Below, in pieces: positions 1 through 13,674 of a DNA stretch of 64,000 nucleotides. Below the pieces are notes generated by a model. That model searched no databases and was not told the DNA's origin. It saw only the letters and a list, made by a program, of their open reading frames with translations. Each line of letters begins with the position of its first letter. Position 1 is the stretch's first letter. Origin of the DNA: Plantago ovata (Eukaryota; Streptophyta; Magnoliopsida; Lamiales; Plantaginaceae); assembly GCA_028274465.1 (NCBI GenBank), contig CM051457.1, forward strand, positions 28,431,313 to 28,495,312. Direction: 5' to 3'. The translations under genes were made by a program, and so were the position numbers.

Positions 1-2063
1 ATGGTGAGAACACTTGGTGAGTATCTTTGGGTTTTCTGTGGTATATTCTGCAAGAAAATATGAAGAAAGAGAATGAACTAGCAGAATTCAAACTATACAT
101 AGTATTCAGTTAGCTTGATTATTAGGCACTACAAGATTTCTCTTTCTTAAACATTAGGAACTAATAATAATACTAATCAGTTAAATGTTTTCAAAGATTA
201 TCATGTTTGGACACAAATGTTACTTTTGGAATGCTAGTCTTTGAAAAACATTCGCCTAGATAATTGGTTTTTTTCCCAATGTTTAAAAAAAAAACATATC
301 TTTTCATTCAGACATGCAACTAGAAAACTTGAAAATATTACACAAAACCTAGAAATGAAAGTATCACATGAAAAAATAGAGCCACTTCAGGTAAATGGTA
401 CTCCAAAAGATTCAACAAACACAGTCATCAATACTTTCTGCATGAATAATGAGCAGAAAAGAGTGAGTTAGCAAATACCCTACCGTCAAGACACGTAGGG
501 CAGACATCTTCATCTTCAGCATCAGTATAAATATGTGCATACCCTGCTGCTGATTTAGTTGTAGATGTCTTCAGTGACAATTCTGAACTATATTCTTCCT
601 TTCCTTCTTCACACGTAAACTCATCCCATTTTTCTTTCTTAGTCAATAATTCAGATCCTTCTTCATCAGCTTCACTCATTCTTAGAGGTTCTGTTTCCTC
701 ATGGGAATGACTTGAGCCTTTCTCCCTTCTGGAAACAAGTCCCCTCTGCAAGCGGAAATATCTTGGATCTGCATCATAAGGTAGAGGTCTTGGAGGAGGG
801 CGATAAAGTTCAGCAAGAGAGTTATCAAGTGATGCAGTAGAACTTAGAGATAGAGATGTCCCATGAGGGGACGAAGCTAAGGTGCGTTCTTCTCTATGAA
901 AGAGGGATGCATACTGCAAAATGAGATTTGATATTCAATTAGACAAAATCATAAAAGATGTACTAATCCTCGATGAGAGGACAATAACGTAAAAGAAATT
1001 TTAGTTTTCCAACGGTCCTGATCCGAATGAGAAAATGCACTGTTAATGACTGTGTTCCATGCACATTGATACAAACCCCATGCACAGTATTTCAACATGA
1101 ATTAATAAGTTTCTGCACAAAAATACTGTAATTTCCAGATAGTAAAAGTTCCTGTGCGAAGAGAGCTTTTCAGAAATCGAATAGAAATGTCATTCTAGCA
1201 CTGAGTTAGTAATACACCAAGGGGATCCTGTCCACTAAACTATTGAAAGGAATTTGCAGCAAGTTCATTAGGGGGGTGGGGGTGGGGGGTTCTGCACTTC
1301 TGCTATTACCTACCAGTTTTAAGCTTCCGTGGCAGCAATGATTGCTCATAGAAATTAAAAGCACCATATTCTAATTCCCAGGTCAAAAGATCTAGTTGAT
1401 CAATGTGTTCATGGGCACGCAAGGACTATAATCTTGTAGATGTTTGTATGAAACTGGTATCCGAAAGCATCTCACTCTGAGATTATAATAAGTCCAGTAA
1501 ATCAAGTATGAGTAATTCTCAGGAATTATAGGGCACAAAATATTTGGAGTTCTTAAGTAGTAAAAACTCTTCAATGCACATGTCTCTGGCACCGATAGAA
1601 CACATGTCACCAAGTTGCTGTCTTACTGAGTATATATGTTTGACAAGTAGAAAGTTTTGCGGGTTGTAAGAACACCTATAGTTACAAACACTATGCCGCA
1701 TATACCGCTGCGAGGATAACATAGATCAAATCACTTTGCAACCCATTTCATGATCAATTAAATCATATAAAAAGGATGGATAAATTAGAGGCCGGTCTCA
1801 CTGATGTGCCAGCTACCAGTCCAATCAAAACAAAGGAAATTGTGTAGATATTTGATAATTATCAGTTTCACACACTCATTGAGTCATTCTCAATATCCAA
1901 AACACCAAAAGAAACTAATTCAGCAAGCAAGAAAATGTTATCATACCATGTGTAAGATGTTCTGAAGAATGTAGCGTACACATATGCAGTTCCTACAGAT
2001 TGAGCTATTCGGGTTCACAAATTCTTCACAGTCACCCCCCAAGCAGCAACAAGCAGCACCCAT
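1..2063 (-). CDS. RING-type E3 ubiquitin ligase, At3g02290-like (3' part outside window)
   Basis: Exons read on the minus strand: 2063-1947, 913-484 and 47-1, the last continuing past the window edge; all junctions are GT...AG and keep frame, giving 198 visible residues. The start gives MGAACCCLGG, an N-terminus with Gly2 and a cysteine cluster that could be lipidated (inference). The join HM|YASLFHREE and an acidic, Ser-rich middle match the plant At3g02290 family. A RING finger begins with CPTC (Cys177, Cys180) and continues EYTTENPKILTKCSHH, so the first four metal ligands are visible; the second half of the RING is outside. The family transfers ubiquitin from an E2 to substrates; the substrate is not known from sequence. 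The untranslated leader extends far upstream and contains tandem repeats. Family call is strong; substrate and localisation are unknown. Confidence 0.88.
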
Positions 2064-3600
2064 GATTAGTACCAATCAACCTCCAACTCTCAAAGCCCCT
2101 TTCCTCACTTCCACATAACCCGAATGCAATCACACAACCATTAGATAATCAATACCATGTCCCGGAAACACGAGTATAACGAGAAAGCAACCTAACTCAC
2201 TGAATCTCCAGAAAATACCCTGTCTTTCAGAAAATCACAATAGTGTGTCTTGTACAGCAAGATCTTGAATAACCAGAACAATGTATCTTCACCTGCAATT
2301 TCCAAAGAAACTCACCCAATCAGCATTGAAGTGTATCTCTGAAGAGAATCTACTGAAAGGAAAGACAAAATTATCACACATTTTTTCATGACCAAACTCA
2401 ATCAAGAGCACTGTCACATTGTGAACGAGCAATCACCACGAGCATAACTAGGAACTCCACAATTAAACAAGCAGTCGCAAAAAGGCCTAATTTCCGATTT
2501 CCTTCAAAACTTGGCAGCCAATGATAAATGATTTACCTAATAATCCAAGATAGTAGGTATGAAACAATTTCCTATACGTAAACAGAAATCTAAATTCAAA
2601 AGCAATCAGGCAAAACCAGTTACAGGATACACTCAAAACACGATGCAAAAAAGTCCAAACTTCACATTTCCTTCAACACAAAGCAACAGATGATTGATTA
2701 CCTAATAATTCAAGATAACATAGATCATGAAACAATTTCCTAATTCCTATACGCATGCGAGAATCTGAATTCGGACACTAAAATGACAAAATCCATTGCA
2801 GATTATCAGTTATTGCCCAATAATCAACAGAGGCATAACAAGTAGATTGTGTAAAACAAAATAAACAATAAGAAAAATGTCCACCCTTGGCATTTCCTTC
2901 AACACAAGGCAACAGATGTGGGAAAATCTGAATTCAGACACAAAAATGACAAAACCCATTGCAGATTATACAGTTCTAGCTCAGTTGTTGCCAACTAATC
3001 AGCAAAGACATGCCAAGTAGATTGTGTAAAACTGATAAACAACAAGAAAAAGCTCCAAACTTTGCATTTTCTTGAAGATAAAGCAACGAATGATTACCAA
3101 ATAGTCCAAGATAACATGAATGATGATGAGACAATTCCCTACACAAATGCAATGATAATAATCTAGACAGAAACACCAAACCGACAAAACTCAATTTCAG
3201 ATTACACGGTCCAAACTTATCTATCTATCTACCGAATAATAGTCATCAACAGAGCAAGAGACAAAAGTATGCAGGAGTGCAAGTAATATATATAAACAAA
3301 TAAAAGACAAAAAGTACCAATTTTGGAGATACATCATAACATATGAGCCCAGAAAAAGGATGTTTGGGATATGATATAGTTGTACCAGTTGTGAGCAAAA
3401 TTGAAGTCCAAGAAGAAGAGGAGAGACTTTAAGAGGAGTAAATGCGGTAAAGGTAGAGGCTTTTCTTCTTGTCCATGCCGGTGTGGGGTGGGTGAAAGTA
3501 GAAGAATAGAATAGTTTATGGATTTTCTTCTTTCTTCTTCTTCTTGTATGATTAATGATGATTAATGATTTGTCATTATCGGCAATAAATTATGAATGAG
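2064..3600 (-). promoter_or_regulatory. Leader, leader intron(s) and promoter of the RING gene
   Basis: No coding ORF is convincing here. The minus strand near 3400-3500 is pyrimidine-rich and GC-richer, then gives way to AT-rich sequence, as expected around a transcription start. A minus-strand ATG at about 3480 opens a short upstream ORF of about 15 codons. Exact leader exons cannot be set without cDNA. Confidence 0.45.
2480..3230. repeat. Diverged tandem repeat in the RING-gene leader
   Basis: Blocks recur three to four times with the same order of words: a '(t)ccaaactt...catttccttcaa' start, 'gcaac(a)gatga', 'ttacctaataatccaagata', 'gaaacaatttcctatac', and 'gacaaaacccattgcagatta'. Copies start near 2490, 2640, 2875 and 3045 and have drifted by point changes and deletions. 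They lie in the untranslated upstream part of the minus-strand RING gene. Confidence 0.7.
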
Positions 3601-5100
3601 TCCATTGATGCAGCTCTAGAGTCTACACTCTTCACTGGCCCACACTCTAATTAGAAAGTGCTTGTAAATTAAAATTAGGTAAATTCTTTCTACTTTTGAT
3701 TCCCTCTGTTTCTAAAAGGAAAAAAAAGAGAAAGAAAACTCTTTAGTTTTTTTTTACCATTAAAGTTTGAATTTTATCTACATTGACATCTACTTTTAAT
3801 ATCGTCGTAATTTTTTCTCCCCTACTTTTAAAACTTTCATGAGTATGGGTGCGCAGCATCGAATTGGATAGGATTAAAGATTAATAATGCAATCCTATTT
3901 TTCATTTTTATTTTCAAATTCAAATAGAAAATCACTATATTCGTAATCAATTCTAATCCATAATCCGATCTAGAATCGGCTAAATTCACATATATTATAT
4001 CCGATAACCCAAAAAAATATTAACATCACCTATATTTTTTTCAGCTTTTCAATATAATATATATTTTTATATTGTATTAACTACTAGTACAACTTGGTTC
4101 TATTCCTTCCAATTCTCCGCTTCAACTCCTCCCTCTCCGCCATTCACTTGCACATTTTGTCACCCAAAACGTTAATATTTGAGAAAAAAAAAATTCATCC
4201 ACCTCGGTTTATAATTGAAACCACCTGCTTATATATAATGGTTTTATATAAAGTAGTCAACACCCCGTCCGCGTTCACTCATTTATTTGTGCAAATTGCA
4301 CATGAAGTTGGTGAGGTTGTGATTTATCCTAGCTTAGCAATTTTTTTCATCAAAAGTTTAATTTTAGTGTTGTACAAGGGAAAATCACTAAAAATGTGAA
4401 CCTCATATGTAGGGGTGTACAAAATCACCCTCGTTTGAAAATTCAACAATTCAACTCTGACCACTTCGATCTTAAGGTTTCAAATTGAATTACGAATAGA
4501 AATTTTAGTAGTCCAAAAATTTCAATTGTCCAATTTGAAAATTCTTAAAATTATCGGATGCAATTTGATACTTATTCATATATAAAAATACAGGAGTTTA
4601 GTCTAACAAATCCTAAATTTAAATAGAAGAATAACATTAAAAGATTCATAACCAAAAATCATAAACACTTTTATAACTTTGAATGTAAATGCAATTATTT
4701 TGAAGCACATGCAATTTATTTATGTTTGGACTTGAACACAGACATGTAAATATGTAGTACTTTACCTCGTTGGACTATCGTGGTGTGTCACTTTTATATA
4801 ATAATCATCTTTTTTAATTTAATATTAAAAAACGTGCTTAACGTTGACATGTTTACAATAACACGATCAATATGTATAGTCACATGCTTGTTAGTTTGTC
4901 ACAATGCACGGCCTCCATATTCTGAATATCATCCAAATTCCAAATCAAGTCGAGGCGACATTTATCAAATCCAGAAATCCTACATTAATAGCATTTTAGT
5001 ACCGTAGTAGTAAAAAAAGAGAGATCCAAAAACCCGGCTAATGAGCAATCGGGCAAGATCCGGTCCAGATGTTTGGTGGAAAGGAGTTATCGGGCGGGAC
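3600..5100. other. Intergenic, AT-rich
   Basis: This is the divergent interval between the RING gene and AUG5. Short ORFs here lack codon bias or recognisable motifs. I see no RNA gene or element with clear ends. Confidence 0.5.
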
Positions 5101-5396
5101 CTTTTTCAAAGTCTCTCTCACTCTTCTTCTTCTGCTTGTTCTTTCTCTATCTACACACACACATTCTCCTGAGAAAATCTTCACTCCATTCTCAGCTACT
5201 ACAGACAGAGTATTCCCTGTAACAATCACACTACACACATACACACAAATACGTATCTTATCCATCTAATTTTATTCAGTGTACGTACAAAGCAGGCGAC
5301 AATTTTGAATCGCATTTCCTGGCCGGCACAATCAGATCCGTCGATTATTCAATTTTTTCTACTGCTGAAAGCTCCATTTCCTATTCTACTTGAGGT

Positions 5397-5583
5397 GAAA
5401 GTTCAGTTTTCACCTCCATTTGGCTGATTCCGGTTTCAATTTCACTCCGAGGAAGAAGATCCATCAGTGTGCTCCACTCTCAAACCCTAGGGGCTAGGAC
5501 TTTAGGCGAAGTTCATTTTTCACCTGATTTGGGCCCCAATTTCACTCGTATGTAGATCCATTAGTGTGTCATAATCTTAGGGC
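5397..5583 (+). repeat. Two-copy direct repeat in the AUG5 5' leader
   Basis: About 90 bp at 5397-5492 ('gaaagttcagttttcacct...ccatcagtgtgct...') recurs, shortened, at 5505-5583 ('gaagttcatttttcacctg...ccattagtgtgtc...'). It lies just upstream of the AUG5 start codon, so it is probably within the transcribed leader. Confidence 0.65.
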
Positions 5584-5597
5584 TTTCGAATTCGGCA

Positions 5598-8500
5598 ATG
5601 TCCGGCTCTGCGGCCCGGCCTGAGGATATTCTCGAATGGCTTCAGTCGGAAATGGGCTACAGGCCGCTCGGTCCGTATGGGCCTTCGAACAAGCTGTCTA
5701 TGCCGTCAGCGGATGCAGTTAGGAAGATTTGTAGGGGGAACATGATCCCTGTGTGGAATTTTTTGCTGAGGAGGGTGAAGTCGGAGAAGACTGTGGAAAA
5801 TATTAGGAGGAATATACTTGTCCACGGTGCGGATGATGGTGGAAAGGGGAGGAAGAAGGCGGGATCGAGAGTGGAGAGTGGGGGAAGTAGTAGTGGTAGT
5901 AATAGGGAGGTGGCTTTGCAGGAGAGGGAGCTGGCGGAGAAGGAAGTTGAGAGGTTGAGGCAGATTGTGAGGCGTCAGCGCAAGGAGTTGAAGGCTAGGA
6001 TGCTTGAGGTGTCGAGGGAGGAAGCTGAGCGTAAGCGTATGCTTGACGAGCGGTCAAATTACAGGTTGCTTTCTTGAGCATGTAACTTTTAGGATTATTG
6101 TGGTTTCGTGTGATTTGGGATTAACATGCTTTATTTCACTAGGAAGTAATTTTATGTACATACTCGTGTGTTAACTAATTGAATGTGAGGTCTGGTCAGT
6201 GTTACTTCAGCACTCTCTAAATTGTCTTGATAACTTTCTTTGGAAGTTAAGAAATAAAGCATTAGTATACACATTTCATTTTTCATTGTTAATTTTGGAA
6301 CACATTACACATCTTGAATTTTGAGTGACCTCTGATGAAACAAGTAGCCTGATTTGAGTTCATTTGTAACTTGCTCATCGTGGAATCTGTTAATTGTGCT
6401 TTTCTTATTTGAAGATTACATATTGTTATCTTTTGGAGTGAGCCTAATCGTAATAGAGTTAATGGTTTGAAAATCTGTCAGTAAACCAATCTTTTGGAGA
6501 GCCAGGTGAATTAATAAATAAATCTATTTATCTGTTACAGGCACAAGCAAGTGATGTATGAGGCTTATGATCAACAGTGTGATGAAGCAGCCAAAATATT
6601 TTCAGAGTACCACAAACGATTACAATCTTATGTAAGCCAAGCTAAGGATGCTCAGAAATCTAGTTATGATTCGTCTGTCGAAATGGTGACCAGTTTCCAT
6701 GGAAATAATGTAAAAGGCAGCAAATCTACGGAAGATACCATTCTAATTGAGACAGCCCGTGAAAGAAAAGTAAGAGAAGTATGTGAATCCTTAGCAGCAC
6801 TGATGTCTGAGAAAATACAAAGCTCTTTTCCAGCTTATGAAGGAAGTGGAATCCATGCGAACCCACAGATAGAAGCTGCAAAACTAGGGATCAATATTGA
6901 TAGTAATTTACCAACTGAGATTAAAGATGTGATTGCTGATTGCCTTAGTAGTCCTCCTCATTTACTACAGGCAATCACTGGTTACACCCAACGGCTAACA
7001 GCTCTGATCACTAAAGAGATAGAAAAAATTGATGTTAGAGCTGATGCGGAAGCACTGAGGTATGTTTATGAACAAATGCCCTTCGTCATTTGTCTTTAAT
7101 ACACCAAAACCATATGTTGCGTTCACCTATTTTTGGAATTTTATTGTTTACATGTTATGGTTTTGGATTATATACTTTATCTTCACCACTATATAATCCA
7201 TTACTTACTTGCAAAAACATATTTCCTCTGTTATCAACCCTGCCGCTGCCTTCAAATAATAAACCATTTGCTTTTCTGCTGTATACTTTCTTTTTTTACT
7301 AATATATCTAAATTGTACAATTATAATTGGTTTGTTTGTGTCGTTTAAGTTTTCTTTCTTTAGTTTATGCTGTATGAATTGTTTACATTGTTGTATTCAT
7401 TAAGGTACAAGTATGAGAATGATATGATAATAGAGGCCTCGTCTCCTGATATAAGCTCACCATTACCGTTTCATCTTTATGGTAATGGGAAGCTCGGTGG
7501 CGATGCCCTTTCAAAAGGGACAGAAAATCAACTGCTGGAGAGACAGGTATGTCTTCTCTTTTCAGTTGTCAATCTATACTTGTTTCTGCACCATAAACCT
7601 TGCATGCATCTTTGGTGTCACTGCCATTTACTTTCCTATCATTTATTTATTTATTGATCTCTATTTATAGGTGTTTATTTGATTGTTTTACTCCGTCCTC
7701 ATATGGCCAAAACTAAAAAAGAAATAATAAAAAATAAAAAATCCTAGCTCATGTGTGCATTTTGTAATTATAATGACTCTGTATGGTGCTTAATATTACG
7801 CGTATCTTACAGAAAGCACATGTGCAACAATTTCTGGCGACTGAAGATGCCCTCAACAAGGCTGCAGAAGCCAGGAACATGAGCGAATTGCTCTTAAAGC
7901 GCCTTGGTGATGCCGCTTCCTCAAATACACTTGCTAATCTTGGAACGTCCCAGAGTATGAGCAGTCTTAGGCAACTTGAGGTGCTACCTACTCTCCCAAA
8001 TTTAATTATGAATATGATACTCCGTTAAAATCAAATGATCACCTTTAAGGATCAACCAAGCTTTTTGTTCATTTCTCTTATGCTGATAGAATTATGTTTA
8101 TCCTTATGTTTTGTGTGTCATATTCATTTGTACAACCAGTAGTCATTGTTGAATGGCAGTCTCTTTCCTGTTCCCCATCTGCTTGGAATTGTTATCGTGC
8201 TCAACATATTTGAGAGCTTAAGAAGGCATCTGAAGTTGCCAATTTAATTATTTTGTAATATTGATTGGATCTGCGGTAGATATTAAAATTTCTCGATCCA
8301 TACACAGCTTTAAAAAGCAATATTGCATAATGCAGGCATCTTTATGGAAAGAGTAGAATTTTTTTACATCCTCAGTGATGATGCTTCAATGATGATCTAG
8401 CATCTTAAGTCTGTGTGGTTTTAATTTTCTCTCTCTAAAACTTAACATATAAGAAAGAGTAGAATTTGCATGTATGAGAAGGTTGCTTTTTACTCATGGG

Positions 8501-11500
8501 CCTTGATCTTTATTAATTTCAATGAATGATAAAGTTGACTTTTATTATTTCTAATCATGCGTGCATCCAAGAGTTTAGTTTTTCCATCTCTCTGGAGGCC
8601 TGGTGCTCTAACAGCTTATCATGACATGCTGTTGCTCTTTATCTTGGCATCTCTGTAATCTAAATGTTGCCTGGCTAATGAGCAAATATGCATTCTACCG
8701 ATTTGAATTTCCTTCTTCATCCGTGTGCATGTTTATCCTTTCAATAATTCAGGAAATTGCATCAGATACAGCTATAAGTTTCTCCATGCTAACCTTGTGT
8801 ACTACTTTTGCCTTAATTAGTTTCGCTTCTAAAGTCCATTTCACTTTCCTTTGCAGTTAGAGGTTTGGAGCAAAGAAAGAGAGGTTGCTGGGTTACGGGC
8901 TAGTTTGAATACATTACTATCAGAAGTTAACCGCTTGAATAAACTATGTGCTGAGAGAAAGGAAGCAGAAAGTTCTTTAAGGAAAAAGTGGAAGAAGATT
9001 GAAGAGTTTGATGCCCGTAGATCTGAGCTGGAATCAGTCTATAATGCATTACTTAAAGCAAATATGGTAGGATCTCCTTCTTCTCACACATGACACAGGC
9101 ATGCATGAGCTACATATATTTCCTCCTTTTTTTTTTAATTTTTTTTTTTTATACAAGTGATATAGTATTTGATTTTGGCTCATTCAAGGATTAATAAAAT
9201 AATGATTTATGGAGGTATATTATACCGGTAAGGCTTGTAAGTGGGTGATAAAGGTATAAGAGAGAATGGATAAAGTATGATAGTGAGTGGATAAGAAAGT
9301 AATGAATGGAGATATTCGGTTCCCATAAATGGAAATGTTGTATCACCTGTAAAAAAACACCCAAGATGGCAAAATGTATCACTTGCTGAAAAAAGGGAGT
9401 GTTGGACATTGTTAGTTTTCATTTTATGGTAGTAGATATCCGATTTATAATCTGAGGGGGTACTTGTGAAATCACATGATGTTATCTGCAGATCTAGCGC
9501 ATTATGTAAATATTCAAATACTATATTCCATTTTATTAATAATTTCATGTGCTATCTTCAGCAAAGTATGACATGTAATGGTTGAAGTATCATCACATTG
9601 CTTGGGTAATTATCCTGGAATAGAAATATAACAAGGAGAACCAGCCCTGAGCAAAGATTTCCTTATTTCAATGTGTTATTGGGCCTCTCACACTATTTCA
9701 GTCTGCACTTGAAGGGTTTCTTGAAGTATCTCAGATTGCTGGGTGATTATCCTCGGATCTAAATTTAGAGAGGCACACCCTTTCACTTAAGAAGCCTAAA
9801 CCTCAAGTGAAATAGGGCCCTCGATTATTTCAATATTATACTTCCTCCGGAAACTTTAAAGGTTTACACTTTGTTTTTGTTGACTTTTTTATGTCCGATT
9901 TGACCTCAAATTAATCATAATTGATTACGAAAAAATTAATTTTAGAAGTTATATTATACAAATATAAGAAGTAGGAGTATACTTTTATAATATAATTTTT
10001 AAAATTATTTTTTTCTTAACGAGTTATTATTTATTTGAGGTCAAACTGGACATCGAAAAGTCAACAAAAATAAAGTGTAAACCTTTAAAGTTTCCGGAGG
10101 AAGTACTATACTATTATTATATTAAATAAAAGCCTACTTAACAGAATGTGAAGTAGTATATTAATCTTGATAAGAAATAACAAAGACACAGATACTAGAT
10201 GTGCAATTGAGGGTGGAAAAATCCAAATTGATTGTAGATGATTAGAAATGAGACTGAATTTGTACATAGGGGTATTCAGTTAACAGGTGTTGATGAATTA
10301 CTCTGTGAGGCAGAGTGATGGTCTCTGGCACTGTAGTTGCACCTTCATTATGATGTAACTGAATAGATTATGTTTAAAGTCCAAACCAATTTCTTGTATA
10401 GTCTTAAATTGCATGAAAATAATCTCACTGTTTTTTGTTTTTTTTTTTATGGGTAGGATGCTGCTTCTTTCTGGAGTCAGCAACCCTTAGCAGCAAGAGA
10501 ATTCTCATCAAGCACTATAATTCCAGCATGTAATGTTGTCATTGATTTATCAAGCAATGCACAAGAGCTCATCAGCAATGAAGTTTCAGCCTTCTATCGA
10601 ACTCCTGACAACAGCCTTTACATGCTTCCATCAACCCCTCAGGTTCGTGGCTAGCAAAGAAATGTTATTTCCTGGGCCTGTCATTGTCATGGAGTTTCTG
10701 GCAGATCTTTATTTTATTTTATTTTTTCTCTCTTTTCTTTTTATTCTTTTCAGAGAGTGAACTTCGTTACATTGTTTGATTGAAACATTATAGGTTGTGA
10801 AGACTAATGTAGTCCAGTCAGCACTTTCCATTATTCTTGGTGTCTTTATTGTTGAAACTAGACACAATTTTACATCTCTGAGGTAGAAGACCTTCTTGGT
10901 TTGACCTAACTTTGGGACCTGGTGCCTAAAGTTCTTCCAGTTCATTTTTTCCGAGAAAGTCAGAAGTCCCTGGAAAACTGAATTTTGTGTATTTTTTTAC
11001 AAGGAAAGCTCACACCAAACACACATCCCACTCCATGCTCTATTGATCATTTAGTACATTTCTACAACTGTAAATCTCTGATGATAATCAGCTCACACCT
11101 GGTACTTGGTGCCTATATGCAAAAGCTTATCGAAAACTTATAGTAGCTTGTTTGTAGCAGAATCACCAGAAAAAGTGTTTTCAACCTAGATTAAATAGCC
11201 AGCTTTTGGTTCTCAAAAAATCACTTAGAAGAAGCTTTATTATATGGCTGCATAACCCTTTTCGATCAGAAGTCCCATTGCTTAATATTTGGGTAATGTT
11301 TTGAAACATTTTCATACTTGGGGTGACATTGCATGCTAGATTTTGTTTCCTCTTATAAATTTATTAAATTGTTTGTGTAAAATTTTCTTGAGATTATATT
11401 AGAACCTCAGTGGTTGAATTAAATGTACTGCCCAGTTTGTGAAATGCATCTTGAGTTTTTTTTTTTTCTCACTATCTTTGTCCAAATATAACATTATGAA

Positions 11501-13674
11501 TGGTTCAGTTCCTCATTTTTGTTCTCTTATGCATCCTCGTCATACTGATCAGGCTTTACTGGAGTCAATGGGCGTAAATAGCTCTACAGGGCCCGAAGCA
11601 GTTGCTACTGCTGAGAGAAATGCTGCAGTGCTGACTGCTAGAGCTGGTGCCAGAGATCCTTCTGCAGTTCCGTCTATTTGTCGTATTTCTGCTGCCTTAC
11701 AGTATCCTGCTGGTGAGGATTTCTCAAATTAGTTTTGCTTGGGTTGTTTCTGTGCATTAAATTACCTGTTCGTGGTGTATTTCCGAATCTGTAAATGAAC
11801 CAGGCATTCCCCTTTGTGATATCCTACGAATGTCATTTAAGCTTTCAGAAGTTGGAAAGATAAGTGCTTTCATTTTCTTCTGTGCAATGCATTACTAACT
11901 GGCAAATCATTGCTTCATTACAACTGCCTTTTTTGTTTGTTTGTTTGTTTGTTTGTTTGTGTGTGTGTGTGTTTATAAAAATGTTATTTTGAATCTTTCT
12001 TCCACATCGATTCTTGTGTATCCGAATTATATGGATGCTTGACATGGTAAAACAAAAGTAAAGAACGGGTATTTACCTGACCTCTTATCTAATGCTTTCT
12101 TATTGCAATTCCTAGGCTTGGATGGTATGGATACTGGTTTAGCATCAGTCCTGGAGTCCATGGAATTCTGTTTGAAGCTCCGTGGTTCTGAGGCTTGTGT
12201 ATTGGAAGACTTGGAAAAGGCAATCAATTTGGTCCATGTACGACGGGATCTTGTTGAGAGTGGTCATGGTTTGTTAAATCATGCTCATCGTGCATTGCAA
12301 GAATATGATAGGTATACTTCCCCTTCCCAATGTTCTTTCTGATTAATAGTCCGTGAGCCTGTGAGCTATGGTAGTCCCTAGAAAGCCTAGACTTGCTCAT
12401 TTATGGATAATTATTTTCTGTCAGAAAGTTTAATGTCTGAAATAGCACTGAACTCTTTGAGGGCCAAGTTTTGACATTTATTAAATCTCTTTCTGAAGTA
12501 CATGTTTACCCTTTCTCAAATTTGATTATGTTTTGTGCAATATTTATGATAAGAGGAATTGCATCTCTCGAATCTTTTCTCCTTGTTCTGGGAGAATGAT
12601 AGCTTTGTTCACCTCATCAACTGTTTTCCACAGGACAACAAATTATTGCCTGAATGTGGCTTCTGAGCAAGAGAAAACTGTTACAGAACAGTGGTTGCCT
12701 GAGTTAAGCGTTGCAGTTCAGAATGCTCAAAAATGTCTTGAAGACTGCAAATATGTCAGAGGGCTGGTTAGTACTCAGGAACTTCTAATTTTCTTGTTCT
12801 TAGGAGTTGCAATAAAATGTAGCAAAGTATCTGAAGAAAAGAGAGAAAATATAACCAATATATAGAGCATGTTTCACTTTGTAGATTTAAGCATTTATAG
12901 GGGTTCAAAGTCTGACTATAACTAGAGCACCAAATCACATGCAAGTCTAATCAAGTTATCCAGCCTGCAGTTGACCTATTGGTGACGTTTTATTTTAATG
13001 GGGATTGTTTTTCTTATATACATTTTTCTGTTTGGTGGAAGCCTTATGAATTGATGTGATGATCGTTGCTGATTCAGTTTTTTAACTTTCGATAAGTTGG
13101 TTACTTTCCATCTGTAATTCATATTTGGAGATAATCGATTCCAAATACAATCACAAAGTCATAAGCAAGAGTGCACATTGAAACAACATTTGCGCATTCC
13201 ATATGTATTTGGGTCTGGACTATGGGTGATTTTATTTTTTATTTTTTGGGGACAATAACTAAATTGAAGTCGAGGAGAACATAGAGCAGGATATGCTCTT
13301 AGACTCCAAGCACCAATTTACTATCTGATACTGTGTCAATAATTGTGTTATTGATATTCTTGACTTTTTTAGTTTTTACAAGAAATATGATTGTTATTCT
13401 TGTCTTGCATTCATCAAGTCTAGTTTCATGGGACTTTGAAACTTGACCGGCAGCTTCTACCATCAATATAGCTGCAAGAAAGTATTTTCCATCTTTAAAT
13501 CGACTGGTTGTTTGTGGCACCCTTGTGACTGTTTGCATGTTATTTGTGTTGTAGCTTGATGAATGGTGGGAGCAACCAGCATCAACCGTGGTTGATTGGG
13601 TTGCTGTTGATGGAGAAAATGTTGCCACATGGCAAAATCACATGAAACAGCTTCTAGCATTTTATGACAAGTAA
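5598..13674 (+). CDS. AUG5: AUGMIN subunit 5 (HAUS5-like)
   Basis: Ten exons: 5598-6064, 6541-7059, 7405-7546, 7813-7980, 8857-9066, 10457-10642, 11553-11712, 12116-12311, 12634-12766 and 13555-13674. Every junction is GT...AG and the phases agree, giving 766 residues. The N-terminus ([21 protein letters not shown]) and segments such as [32 protein letters not shown](V)[15 protein letters not shown] and [16 protein letters not shown] match plant AUG5 as I know it. It is a subunit of the eight-part augmin complex, which recruits gamma-tubulin to existing microtubules for branching nucleation in spindles and cortical arrays. Residues about 100-160 and several later stretches are coiled-coil-like. 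Intron 5 carries a Stowaway MITE. The reading frame is intact. Exon boundaries are inferred from frame, splice sites and family similarity. Confidence 0.93.
9841..10103. mobile_element. Stowaway-type MITE in AUG5 intron 5
   Basis: Long terminal inverted repeats start CTTCCTCCGGAAACTTTAAA and end with the exact complement (TTTAAAGTTTCCGGAGGAAG), flanked by TA on both sides (9839-9840, 10104-10105). The length (263 bp), CTTCCTCC ends and TA target duplication are typical of Tc1/mariner-derived Stowaway MITEs. The near-perfect arms suggest a fairly recent insertion. Confidence 0.9.
11931..11971. repeat. (TTTG)n/(GT)n microsatellite in AUG5 intron 7
   Basis: Repeated TTTG units run directly into a GT run. 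It lies in an intron between 11713 and 12115. Confidence 0.85.

Noticed and set aside
428..919. A 163-codon minus-strand ORF as a stand-alone gene
   Set aside because: It is exon 2 of the RING E3 gene read through its acceptor and donor; the real start is upstream at 2063.
11439..11732. A 97-codon ORF as a separate gene
   Set aside because: It contains AUG5 exon 7 (11553-11712) plus intron sequence on both sides.
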